Origin: an uncultured Fusobacteriaceae bacterium
GTDB taxonomy: Bacteria > Fusobacteriota > Fusobacteriia > Fusobacteriales > Fusobacteriaceae
Assembly: GCA_947038515.1 (NCBI GenBank)
Contig: CAMQWJ010000016.1
Location: 1-39,948 of the forward strand
Length of the DNA stretch: 39,948 nt
Direction: 5' to 3'
Shown here: positions 24,741-32,557 of the stretch, in pieces
How positions within the stretch are numbered: the first letter of the stretch is position 1
How the letters are laid out: every line of letters starts with the position of its first letter
Translations under genes and position numbers: made by a program
The notes under the pieces: model-generated
What the model saw: the letters and a program-made list of their open reading frames with translations, nothing else
Database searches by the model: none
What the model was told of the DNA's origin: nothing

Positions 24741-24785
24741 TAAGGAGGACAATGCTAAGACGAAGTCTTATCATTAAAAAATATG
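24741..24785 (+). promoter_or_regulatory. nifU initiation region: Shine-Dalgarno, hairpin, AUG
   Basis: TAAGGAGG (24741-24748) is 34 nt from the nifU ATG (24783), too far for normal initiation. Between them is a hairpin (24751-24775): AATG/CATT, one C·T mismatch, then TAAGAC/GTCTTA around a GAA loop. With the hairpin folded, 2 nt before and 7 nt after it leave a 9-nt gap. A decoy ATG (24752) lies in the stem, 3 nt from GGAGG, and would open a 24-codon frame. Confidence 0.7.
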
Positions 24786-25151
24786 GAGTATACAGAAAAA
24801 GTTATGGAACATTTTATGGCACCTAAAAATGTAGGTGTTATTGAAAACCCTTCTGGTTATGGTAAAGTAGGCAATGCCAGTTGTGGTGATATTATGGAAC
24901 TTTATATTAAAGTAGAAAACAATATTATTACAGATGTAAAATTTAGAACTTTCGGTTGTGCTTCTGCAATTGCCTCATCATCGGTTTCAACTGAATTAAT
25001 TCTTGGTAAGACTATTGATGAAGCTCTAAAACTTACAAATAAAGCAGTTGTTGAAGAGCTCGGTGGTTTACCACCAGTAAAGATACACTGTTCTGTTTTA
25101 GCAGAAGAAGCTATCAAACTGGCAATTGAAGACTATTTAAGTAAAAAATAG
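24783..25151 (+). CDS. nifU: NifU/IscU-type Fe-S cluster scaffold
   Basis: Scaffold on which NifS builds clusters before transfer. The three ligand cysteines C34 (NASCGD), C59 (FGCASAIASS) and C103 (KIHCSVLAEEA) are intact, as is D36. At 122 residues it is the single-domain IscU-like form without the extra NifU domains. The N-terminus MEYTEKVMEHFMAPKNVG matches the family, so the ATG at 24783 is the true start despite the distant ribosome site (see 24741). A terminator follows. Confidence 0.95.
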   Translation: MEYTEKVMEHFMAPKNVGVIENPSGYGKVGNASCGDIMELYIKVENNIITDVKFRTFGCASAIASSSVSTELILGKTIDEALKLTNKAVVEELGGLPPVKIHCSVLAEEAIKLAIEDYLSKK

Positions 25152-25171
25152 TTTTATTAATCTTAAAAATA

Positions 25172-25212
25172 AAAATTGGACATATTCTTCAGTGAAGAAT
25201 ATGTCCAATTTT
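25172..25212 (+). terminator. Intrinsic terminator of nifS-nifU
   Basis: A perfect 19-bp stem (25172-25190 with 25194-25212) with an AGT loop and a 3' end rich in T lies 20 nt past the nifU stop. Confidence 0.85.
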
Positions 25213-25477
25213 ATTTAAAAAACAATTAATAACCTCTGACCTTTCATCCTATCACAGTTTTTTTTAAGATATAACATCAAAAAATTTTTTTTGTTTCATT
25301 CTCTTAGTTTGACTCTATATACTATTTTTTAATACAATATATTAAGTTTAAGTAGTTGATAACTATTCATACTTTAGAATTTTAATCACTCTATAAAGAA
25401 AACCCTTGAAAAAACTACTTTTAAATGGTATCTTATAATATAAAATTCAATATTATAATTATGGAGGTATATTTACA
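25213..25477 (+). promoter_or_regulatory. Leader region of tyrS with promoter and inverted repeat
   Basis: This stretch has no gene. A promoter TTGAAA (25406-25411), 17 nt, TATCTT (25429-25434) is the best candidate. A perfect 9-bp inverted repeat, TTATAATAT (25433-25441) with ATATTATAA (25450-25458), overlaps its downstream edge and contains a second TATAAT. The GGAGG for tyrS is at 25462-25466. No T-box stem or specifier was recognised. The part 25213-25400 shows nothing I can name. Confidence 0.45.
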
Positions 25478-26698
25478 ATGAAAAATATTTTAGATATTTT
25501 AGAAGAAAGAGGTTATATCAAACAATTTACCCATGAAAAAGAAACACGTGAACTTCTTGAAAAAGAGAAAGTTACTTTTTATATAGGATTTGACCCTACT
25601 GCTGATTCTCTTCACGTAGGACATTTTATAGCTATGATGTTTATGTCACATATGCAGAAAGCTGGACATCGTCCGATTGTCCTTATTGGTGGAGGAACTG
25701 CTATGATTGGAGATCCTAGTGGTCGAACAGACTTAAGAAATATTTTAACTCCTCTACAAATAGAAACTAATGTCTCTGCAATAAAAAAACAAATGGAGAA
25801 ATTTATAGATTTTTCTGATGACAAAGCTATTCTTACAAACAATGCTGATTGGCTTCTTAATCTTAATTATGTTGATTTTATTAGAGATATCGGTTCTCAT
25901 TTTTCTGTTAATAGAATGCTCAATGCTGAATGTTTTAAATCTCGTATGGAAGCTGGACTCTCTTTCCTTGAATTTAACTATATGTTGATGCAAGGTTATG
26001 ATTTTCTTGTTCTTAATCAAAAATACAACTGTAAAATGCAACTTGGTGGTGATGACCAATGGTCTAATATGATCGCTGGAGTAGATTTAATTAGAAAAAA
26101 AGATCAAAAATCTGCTTTTGCAATGACTTGTTCTCTGCTTACAAATAGTGAAGGTCAAAAAATGGGAAAAACAGCTAAAGGTGCATTATGGCTTGATCCT
26201 GAAAAGACTTCCCCTTATGACTTTTATCAATATTGGAGAAACATTGCTGACTCTGACGTTGAAAGATGTTTATCATTACTTACGTATATTCCAATAGAAG
26301 AAGTTAAGAGACTCTCTTCATTAAAAGATTTTGAAATAAATTTAGCAAAAAAAACTTTAGCCTTTGAAGTTACAAAAATAGTGCATGGTCTTCAGGAAGC
26401 AGAAAAAGCAGAAAAAACATCTGAAGCTCTTTTTTCTGATGGAAAAGATATGTCCAATGTTCCCAGCCTTAACTTGGATCGAAAAGATTTAGGAGTTGAA
26501 ATTATTGCTTTTTTAGCAACTAATAAAATTATTCCTACTACTAGTGAAGGAAGACGTTTAATTAAGCAAGGTGGACTATATATAGGAGAAGAAAAAATAT
26601 TAACTCATGACTATCCTCTTTTACAAGAGCTTTTTGAAAATGATGAAATTCTTATTAAAATAGGTAAAAAAAGATTTTATAAAGTGATTTTAAAGTAA
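25478..26698 (+). CDS. tyrS: Tyrosyl-tRNA synthetase
   Basis: Charges tRNA-Tyr. The HIGH signature is LHVGH after GFDPTADS (~residues 36-48), and the KMSKS loop reads KMGKT. The [11 protein letters not shown] block binds tyrosine and ATP, and a C-terminal S4 domain covers ~340-406. Length 406 is standard for the TyrRS with an S4 domain. The GNAT gene begins 3 nt after its stop. Confidence 0.97.
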   Translation: MKNILDILEERGYIKQFTHEKETRELLEKEKVTFYIGFDPTADSLHVGHFIAMMFMSHMQKAGHRPIVLIGGGTAMIGDPSGRTDLRNILTPLQIETNVSAIKKQMEKFIDFSDDKAILTNNADWLLNLNYVDFIRDIGSHFSVNRMLNAECFKSRMEAGLSFLEFNYMLMQGYDFLVLNQKYNCKMQLGGDDQWSNMIAGVDLIRKKDQKSAFAMTCSLLTNSEGQKMGKTAKGALWLDPEKTSPYDFYQYWRNIADSDVERCLSLLTYIPIEEVKRLSSLKDFEINLAKKTLAFEVTKIVHGLQEAEKAEKTSEALFSDGKDMSNVPSLNLDRKDLGVEIIAFLATNKIIPTTSEGRRLIKQGGLYIGEEKILTHDYPLLQELFENDEILIKIGKKRFYKVILK

Positions 26699-26701
26699 CT
26701 T

Positions 26702-27187
26702 ATGAAAATACTAAAAGATGACCTTATTATAAAAAAAATGGATAGCTCTCATATAAAAAAACTTTATGATATACTTAATTTACCCTATATCAATAAATAC
26801 TACAGTAATGAACTAGATACACAATGGGATTCTCATAACAAATGGTATAATTTTATTCTTAATTCACCTTACTATAAAATGTTTATATTAAGTAATTTTA
26901 ACAATGATATTTTAGGTAATATCAAATTTGAAATTGATGATTCAAAAGTTATCTTAAGTATTTTTATTATTCCAGAAATCCGTAATAATAAATTTTCTTA
27001 TTTTTTTATTGAGGAATCCTTAAAAGAACTAAAAAAAGAAATTTCAATTGAAACAATTGAAGCTTTTATTTTAGAAGAAAACAGTACCTCTATCTCTATA
27101 TTTGAAAATCTTGGTTTTGATTTTTCTAACATTGAAAATTACAATGGAATCCCACATAAATTATATGTAAAACACATAACCAAATAG
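26702..27187 (+). CDS. GNAT-fold acetyltransferase-like protein with atypical CoA loop
   Basis: A 161-residue protein with a RimJ/RimL-like outline. It opens with DDLIIKKMDSSHIKKLYDIL, has a central ILSIFIIPEIRNNKFSYFFIEESLKEL and ends EENSTSISIFENLGFDF. The usual R/Q-x-x-G-x-G loop for CoA pyrophosphate is RNNKFS, with both glycines missing, so acetyl-CoA binding may be weak or lost. There is no ribosome site of its own; it starts 3 nt past tyrS and is probably translated by coupling. Substrate unknown. Confidence 0.7.
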   Translation: MKILKDDLIIKKMDSSHIKKLYDILNLPYINKYYSNELDTQWDSHNKWYNFILNSPYYKMFILSNFNNDILGNIKFEIDDSKVILSIFIIPEIRNNKFSYFFIEESLKELKKEISIETIEAFILEENSTSISIFENLGFDFSNIENYNGIPHKLYVKHITK

Positions 27188-27234
27188 ATTTTTATTTAGT
27201 GGAGAAATTTTCCACTCATTATGTCTCGATTAAT

Positions 27235-27282
27235 AAAAAAATGGTATTAATTCTATTAAATATAGATTAATACCATTTTTTT
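27235..27282. terminator. Bidirectional intrinsic terminator
   Basis: A 17-bp stem (27235-27251 with 27266-27282, AAAAAAATGGTATTAAT and its complement) ends in T runs in both directions. It lies between the convergent GNAT-like (plus) and TetR (minus) genes. A smaller AGTGGA/TCCACT hairpin (27198-27216) lies just left of it. Confidence 0.9.
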
Positions 27283-27285
27283 ATC

Positions 27286-27846
27286 TTATTTTACACTAAA
27301 AGCTTTATATACCCATGTTGTAGGAGCAACTAAAAGTCGTTTTTTTAAAAATTCATCACAAGGATTTTGAAAATAATTATTAACAATTAATGTTGAAAGA
27401 CCATGTGCATAGATCCAACAATCTAATAATAACGTTTCTTTTAGTTCATCATCTACCTTTATAAATCTTTCATCTTTATAAATTTCAGTTTTAACAATAT
27501 CATGAAATTCTGATATCAAATCCTTATACGATACGTCTCTTAGAAAAATAGTCGTAAAAAGTTGTTTTTCTTCCCTGGCAAATTTACAAATTCCTAGTCC
27601 AATATTTAATAAAGCCATTTCTGTTTCATTGTTTTTTATATAAAAGAGAAAAGAATCTTTTGCACGTTCAATAAGTTCGTCCTTTAGCTCATCCATTGAA
27701 AGATAAGAAGCATATATAGGTGCTGAAGAACACTGCAAAGCTTTCGCAAGTTCTCTAGCAGTAATTTTATTTAACCCATTAGTTTTAAATAATTCATAAG
27801 CCTTATTATGAATCTGTTCTTTTGTAAAAACTATTTTTTTGGCCAT
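27286..27846 (-). CDS. TetR-family transcription regulator
   Basis: Repressor with an N-terminal helix-turn-helix (~residues 8-55: KITARELAKALQCSSAPIYASY) and a helical ligand/dimer domain (~60-186). It is the second gene of a unit, 20 nt after the FadL-type gene, with AAGGAG before its ATG. Two matching 14-bp palindromes over the promoter of that unit (29184-29212) are the likely operator, implying autoregulation. In related systems such regulators respond to fatty acids or drugs; the ligand here is unknown. Confidence 0.87.
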   Translation of the reverse strand: MAKKIVFTKEQIHNKAYELFKTNGLNKITARELAKALQCSSAPIYASYLSMDELKDELIERAKDSFLFYIKNNETEMALLNIGLGICKFAREEKQLFTTIFLRDVSYKDLISEFHDIVKTEIYKDERFIKVDDELKETLLLDCWIYAHGLSTLIVNNYFQNPCDEFLKKRLLVAPTTWVYKAFSVK

Positions 27847-27866
27847 AGTGTAGCTCCTTTAATCAA

Positions 27867-29159
27867 TTAAAGTTTATATGTAATCCCCACTCCAACAGCA
27901 GTCATTCTTTTTTTATAATCATGTCCATTACTCGATTCTGGTAAATAGAAATAGTGTGAAACTGAACCAATAAGTGTTAACTTTTGAGTAGCAGTATATT
28001 TTATTCCCGTTCCTAACATTATAGAATCTAGAGCATATTCTGAATCATGATAATTTTCAGTAGAAGCTCCTGTAACTGAATAGTTTATTCCTGCTAACCA
28101 AGATATTTTTTCACTAATCTGTAATTCAGAACCAATTGCAATTTCATATCCATCATTATAAACTCTCGAAGCACCTTCTCCAATTTTAACTTTTTCTTTA
28201 ACAGCTTCATCTATATTAGCAGACTTATTAAAGTAATAAGTAACTCCTGAGTATAAATTCCAAGAATCCGTAACTTTATACTGAGCCCCTAATGCTAATA
28301 GAGCTGGTAAATCTCTTCGATATTTACTACCGTTTATATATTCAGGATAGAATTGTCCAAAAAGATTATTCCCTGCAATAGGTTTTTTTCCTAAAGAGGA
28401 AACTGAAGATGAATCAGTTTTAAAGTTTAATTTAACTTTTGAATCATATCTTAATCCTACATTTAATTTTTCTGTAACTAAATAATTTAAACCAAGTTGA
28501 ATTCCAAATCCATAAGCTTCTCTTTCAGCATCAATTTCAGCTCTAATAGGAAGTTTAGGGAAAGGGGCTGGAAGAACTGGGATACTTCCTTCTACTTTTC
28601 CTGTAAAATCTCTTTTTCCACGAACAACTCTTCCAGCAATTGATCCAGACAATTTTGGCGTTATATTAAAAGCTGCACCAATAGTTGTTTGAAGATATCT
28701 ATTTTCTCCTGTTGCAGATGAAAAATTAATTCTAGAACCTGGAAACTGACCATTTAATGTATTTTCCATCATAGTGTATGTACTTATTCCACTCTTATAA
28801 TCTACTGCAGCACCTCCAGCTAGACCTCCAAAAGTTAAATAAAGTGCATATTTATCATATTTTTTAAAAACTGAAAAACTTCCGGTAGCTGAAAGAAGAT
28901 CTGTACTATGATCTTTTCCACTATATCCAACTTTATATTTTCCAATACCAAGCTGAAGTCCTCCATTAAAATAAAGACCATTTTCAAGTCTCATAAGTCC
29001 AGCTGGATTGTAATTTACAGTTGAAGTACTATTAATTGCCCCTTGAAGAGCTGGATTAGCATTGTATTCAGGAGTATAATTCATTATATGATCAATTGAA
29101 GCTCCTTTAGCCATTGTAGTCATTACTAAAAATGATAAAATTATTTTTTTGTTTTTCAT
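27867..29159 (-). CDS. FadL/OmpP1/TodX-type outer membrane protein
   Basis: Probable outer-membrane β-barrel for hydrophobic substrates such as long-chain fatty acids. A signal peptide covers ~1-20 (KNKKIILSFLVMTTMAKGAS). The mature start SIDHIMNYTPEYNANPALQGA, the NYNPAGLMRLENGLYFNGG plug region and repeated amphipathic β-strands follow, ending in GVGITYKL, a normal barrel terminus. The ATG at 29159 has AGAGGAG 6 nt upstream. A longer frame from 29207 would start within the promoter. The tetR gene follows in the same unit. Confidence 0.87.
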   Translation of the reverse strand: MKNKKIILSFLVMTTMAKGASIDHIMNYTPEYNANPALQGAINSTSTVNYNPAGLMRLENGLYFNGGLQLGIGKYKVGYSGKDHSTDLLSATGSFSVFKKYDKYALYLTFGGLAGGAAVDYKSGISTYTMMENTLNGQFPGSRINFSSATGENRYLQTTIGAAFNITPKLSGSIAGRVVRGKRDFTGKVEGSIPVLPAPFPKLPIRAEIDAEREAYGFGIQLGLNYLVTEKLNVGLRYDSKVKLNFKTDSSSVSSLGKKPIAGNNLFGQFYPEYINGSKYRRDLPALLALGAQYKVTDSWNLYSGVTYYFNKSANIDEAVKEKVKIGEGASRVYNDGYEIAIGSELQISEKISWLAGINYSVTGASTENYHDSEYALDSIMLGTGIKYTATQKLTLIGSVSHYFYLPESSNGHDYKKRMTAVGVGITYKL

Positions 29160-29183
29160 TATTTTCTCCTCTGATGTAATATT

Positions 29184-29224
29184 ATAACACCAGTTATTAT
29201 AACGCATGTTATTTTATTTGTAAA
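29184..29224 (-). promoter_or_regulatory. fadL-tetR promoter with two tandem palindromic operators
   Basis: On the minus strand TTTACA (29219-29224), 17 nt, TATAAT (29196-29201). Two 14-bp palindromes of form ATAAC-n4-GTTAT overlap it: ATAACATGCGTTAT (29199-29212) and ATAACTGGTGTTAT (29184-29197), separated by one base (15-bp period). They cover the spacer end, the -10 and the start site, the layout expected for repression by the TetR protein encoded in the unit. Confidence 0.75.
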
Positions 29225-29254
29225 GTTTTTTTTCTGAAACCATTAAATTGTAAA

Positions 29255-29283
29255 TTGCTAAAAAAAGTAAAATGTAGTAAAAT
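29255..29283 (+). promoter_or_regulatory. Promoter of the EamA transporter gene
   Basis: TTGCTA (29255-29260), a 17-nt spacer and TAAAAT (29278-29283) lie on the plus strand, about 65 nt before the chosen start. It is divergent from the fadL promoter, with no copy of the ATAAC-n4-GTTAT site on this side. Confidence 0.5.
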
Positions 29284-29352
29284 ATGCTACACTCATAAAA
29301 TAATATTTTAGTAGTAAATCTTTAAAAAATAATGAAAATGGAGAGATACAGA

Positions 29353-30261
29353 ATGTTAAATAATGGTTATTTTAATGCTATCATGGCTGGAGCTATTTGG
29401 GGACTCATAGGAATTGGAAGTCATAACCTTAGCTCGTTAGGGTTAAACTCTTATGAAATTAGTTTTTTAAGAGTTTTTTATGCCTTTTTATTTGGTTTAA
29501 TATATTTAAAAATTGGAAAAATAAAAAATGAAAGAACCAGTAATAAAATTCATAGAAAATTTTATAAAAAACATATCCCTTGGGATGTTTGGAAATATTT
29601 AATAGTAATAGGATCTCTATCACAAGGGGCTCTCAATATTTTTTTTTCAAAAGCTGTAACTGAATTAGGAACTATTACTGCTGTTTTATTATTAGCAACA
29701 GGTCCACTATTCACTGTTATTATGTGTCGAGTATTTTTTAATGAAAAACTGAGTTTTTATAAAGGAATAGCAATAATTGCAATATGTTTCGGTGCTACGC
29801 TACTTTTAACCGAGGGTAATTTTTATTCTTTAAAATTTGGATATTATGGAATCTTTCTAGGATTGATGTCTGGTGTCTGCTATGGTTTTTATCCTATTGG
29901 AATAAAAAAAATTGGTTTAGATTATGATCCTGTAAAATTAACTATCTATACTTTTGGTATTGCGTCTCTTTTTTTAATGCTTTTTATAAAACCTGATTTT
30001 ATAAAAATAGCAGTAATGCCCAAAGTCATTTTAGGAGGCCTTTTCTATGGTATTATTCCAACTTTAATTGCATATATTTTGTTTGCAAGAGCAGTACGAA
30101 CTATTCCAGTTTCAACAGTAAGTATTCTCTCTTTAATTGAAATTCCTTCTGCAACACTCTTTGGAGTATTTTTTTTAAGCGAAACTATTGGTTTCTATAA
30201 AGGGCTAGGGATCTTAATAATGGCAGTAGGAATGGTTGCTTTAAAATTAATTAGAAGATAA
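29353..30261 (+). CDS. EamA/DMT-superfamily transporter
   Basis: Integral membrane exporter or importer of the drug/metabolite transporter superfamily. It has ten predicted membrane segments in two EamA repeats of five each (~1-145 and ~160-300). The first repeat ends in GPLFTVIMCRVFFNEKLSFYKGIAI and the second in ATLFGVFFLSETIGFYKGLGI, the paired family hallmark. The ATG at 29353 has GGAG 9 nt upstream and puts the first helix at the normal distance from the start; an ATG at 29332 has none. Substrate cannot be predicted. Confidence 0.88.
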   Translation: MLNNGYFNAIMAGAIWGLIGIGSHNLSSLGLNSYEISFLRVFYAFLFGLIYLKIGKIKNERTSNKIHRKFYKKHIPWDVWKYLIVIGSLSQGALNIFFSKAVTELGTITAVLLLATGPLFTVIMCRVFFNEKLSFYKGIAIIAICFGATLLLTEGNFYSLKFGYYGIFLGLMSGVCYGFYPIGIKKIGLDYDPVKLTIYTFGIASLFLMLFIKPDFIKIAVMPKVILGGLFYGIIPTLIAYILFARAVRTIPVSTVSILSLIEIPSATLFGVFFLSETIGFYKGLGILIMAVGMVALKLIRR

Positions 30262-30308
30262 CTAGCATATAAAGTAATAATATAAATAGTCTTATCTATA
30301 AAATACAA

Positions 30309-30338
30309 AAAAATTCTTAGTAATTACTAAGAATTTTT
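30309..30338. terminator. Bidirectional terminator with a gene stop inside it
   Basis: A 30-bp perfect palindrome (AAAAATTCTTAGTAA and its complement, centre 30323/30324) is flanked by A and T runs. It serves the plus-strand transporter and the minus-strand flavoprotein, whose TAG stop (30327-30329) lies within it. Confidence 0.85.
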
Positions 30339-31592
30339 TATTTTAGAAATATTTAAACTGGCAGTATAACCTGTGGAGAAACCTGCCTGAATATTATAAC
30401 CACCTGTATCTCCATCTATATCCAAAACTTCTCCAACAAAATATAGATTTTTACAAAGTTTTGACTCCATTGTTTTAGGATTTATTTCTTGTAAACAAAC
30501 CCCACCACTTGTAGCCATGGCAATATTAATATCTCCCACTCTAGTAACTGTAAACGGATAGTCTGATAAAGATAAAATTATTTTTCTTTCACTCTTATTT
30601 ATTTCTGCTATTTTCCTATTTTCATCAAGTTTATGAATAAACAGGATTTTTTGTATTAATCTTTTTGGCAAAAGAAGAGAATATAAAAATGTTTTAACAC
30701 TATGAGCACCATTTAAGTTTGAATAATTTTGGAACAAAAGAAAAAATTCATTTGGCTCCAGATTCACAAAATTTATTTTTAGAACATCATTTTTTTTGAC
30801 ATAACGAGAAAAATCAATAATTCCAGGACCACTCAAATTATGATGGGTAAAAAGAATATCACCTCTATTTTCTTTAATTAGTATATTTTCACGAAAAAGT
30901 CCTATTTTTACTTTTGCTACAGAAATACCAGAGATTTCAGCAAAAGAATAGTTATCCACAAAAATAGGAGTTAAACACGGACTTGGCGTTACAATACTAT
31001 GTCCCAATTTTTTAGCAAACTTGTATCCATCACCTGTTGTCCCTGTCTGTGGATATGTCATTCCACCTGTTGCAACAACAATATTCTGTGCATAAAAAAC
31101 TTCATTATCATTAGTAGTTATAACTTTAAAATAACCACTATTTAAAGTTTCATCTTCATTTTTTCCATTAATTTTTGTAGTTGAAAGTACACACGTATTA
31201 TTTTTAAAGATAACTCCAGCTTTTTTACACGAATCTATCATAACTTTTAAAACATCTTGGCTACTCATGGTACTAGGAAAATATTTTCCTGTTTCTTCTA
31301 GAAGAACAAGAGGTAACCCTAGACTCTCAAACCAATCTTTAAGGTTTTGAGGATTAAAATTATTAAGACTTTGTTTTAAAAATTTTCCATTATCTCCAAA
31401 TTTTGTAAGAAAAGACTTTATATCTCCATTGTGAGTAAGGTTACACTTCCCTTGTCCAGCAATAAGTAGTTTTTTTCCAAACTGTAAATTTTTTTCAAGA
31501 ATTAGAGTACTCTTTCCTGAAAGTGCTGTATTATAACCACAAAAAAGACCACTCGGTCCTGTACCAATAATTATCAAATCCCAAAGTTTCAT
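30327..31592 (-). CDS. HI0933/YhiN-family FAD-dependent oxidoreductase
   Basis: Flavoprotein of the HI0933 family. The Rossmann FAD loop GTGPSG lies at ~9-14. Family-typical blocks GKKLLIAGQGKCNLTH, GKYFPSTMSSQDVL and the C-terminal GEVLDIDGDTGGYNIQAGFSTG follow. The 421 residues match the family. AAGGAG is 5 nt before the ATG. The reaction catalysed by this widespread family is not established. It stands alone between a terminator and a 336-nt intergenic region. Confidence 0.88.
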   Translation of the reverse strand: MKLWDLIIIGTGPSGLFCGYNTALSGKSTLILEKNLQFGKKLLIAGQGKCNLTHNGDIKSFLTKFGDNGKFLKQSLNNFNPQNLKDWFESLGLPLVLLEETGKYFPSTMSSQDVLKVMIDSCKKAGVIFKNNTCVLSTTKINGKNEDETLNSGYFKVITTNDNEVFYAQNIVVATGGMTYPQTGTTGDGYKFAKKLGHSIVTPSPCLTPIFVDNYSFAEISGISVAKVKIGLFRENILIKENRGDILFTHHNLSGPGIIDFSRYVKKNDVLKINFVNLEPNEFFLLFQNYSNLNGAHSVKTFLYSLLLPKRLIQKILFIHKLDENRKIAEINKSERKIILSLSDYPFTVTRVGDINIAMATSGGVCLQEINPKTMESKLCKNLYFVGEVLDIDGDTGGYNIQAGFSTGYTASLNISKIKNS

Positions 31593-31928
31593 ATAACTCC
31601 TTCTCTATAATTGCTCTATTTTTTATTTATACTTTCTTTTTTTATTTTTATTATATCACAATAATTAATCTTATTTTTATACTATTCTCAATTTAAAAAA
31701 ATAATTAAAAATTAAGTTCAAATATTCTAATCTCAAGTTAAGTTCCCTTACTTAATCTTATACAATATAAATAAATTGACAAAACAAAGATAAAAAGGTA
31801 CCCTATACTTAATAAAATAAAAGATTTTTCTTCTATTCTAAAGTATATTATAATAAAATATTAAAATCAAATTACTATTTATCTTAAGAGAAAGGATTAA
31901 GTTCTTTCTCTATTTTTTTAGGAGGAAA
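31593..31928 (+). promoter_or_regulatory. Intergenic region upstream of ruvC: promoter and terminator-like leader hairpin
   Basis: No protein gene. A plus-strand promoter candidate is TTGACA (31776-31781), 17 nt, TACCCT (31799-31804). About 75 nt later comes AGAGAAAG/CTTTCTCT (31887-31894 with 31904-31911) followed by ATTTTTTTA (31912-31920). This has the form of an intrinsic terminator ending right at the ruvC ribosome site (GGAGG, 31921-31925). CTTAA (31883-31887) and TTAAG (31897-31901) could pair in a competing structure. Read as attenuator or as the end of a ~110-nt RNA. The left half shows only AT-rich sequence. Confidence 0.45.
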
Positions 31929-32498
31929 ATGAGAGTATTAGGAATAGACCCTGGAACTGCTATTGTTGGTTATGGCATTGTTGACTACAACAAAAATATT
32001 TATAAGAACATAAAATATGGTTGTATTTATACCGATAAAACTCTAGATTTAGAAACAAGACTCTTTAATATTTATGAAGAACTAGATTTACTTATAAAAG
32101 AGTATAAACCTGATGCTATAGCAATAGAAGAATTATTTTTCTTTAAAAATGCAAAAACAGTTATAAGCGTTGGACAAGCCCGAGGAGTCATTGTTGTTGT
32201 TAGTATGAAAAACAAATTAAAGCCTGTTGGATATACTCCTCTTCAAGTGAAAATGGGGGTAACAGGATATGGTAAAGCAGAAAAAAAACAAATTCAAGAA
32301 ATGGTTCAAAAAATTTTAAAATTAGAAAAAATACCTGAACCTGATGATGCCGCTGATGGACTTGCTATTGCCATAACCCATATTAATTCCTTAACCTCCC
32401 TATATCTAGTTGGAGAAAAAACTACCCTAAGTAGTAAAGCAATTACAAAAAATAAAATGTCTCTAAAAGATTATCGAGAAATTATTCTTAAAAAATAG
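31929..32498 (+). CDS. ruvC: Holliday junction resolvase RuvC
   Basis: Cuts four-way junctions in recombination. The acidic active site is visible: D7 (GIDPGTAIVGYG), E67 (AIEELFF), and D140 and D143 in PEPDDAADGLAIA. The 189 residues are slightly longer than usual because of a C-terminal tail after AITHINS. GGAGG sits 3-4 nt before the ATG, directly after the terminator-like hairpin. ruvA and ruvB are not adjacent. Confidence 0.97.
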   Translation: MRVLGIDPGTAIVGYGIVDYNKNIYKNIKYGCIYTDKTLDLETRLFNIYEELDLLIKEYKPDAIAIEELFFFKNAKTVISVGQARGVIVVVSMKNKLKPVGYTPLQVKMGVTGYGKAEKKQIQEMVQKILKLEKIPEPDDAADGLAIAITHINSLTSLYLVGEKTTLSSKAITKNKMSLKDYREIILKK

Positions 32499-32515
32499 AA
32501 AAAATCTGAAAAAAA

Positions 32516-32524
32516 TGTTATAAT
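32516..32524 (+). promoter_or_regulatory. Extended -10 promoter of pncB
   Basis: TGTTATAAT (TG-n-TATAAT) lies in the 59-nt gap after ruvC, about 27 nt ahead of the predicted leader end. No -35 match. It may start the pncB-to-dtd run. Confidence 0.5.
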
Positions 32525-32557
32525 TTAAGAAAAGAATCTGAAAATTGGAGGTTATAG

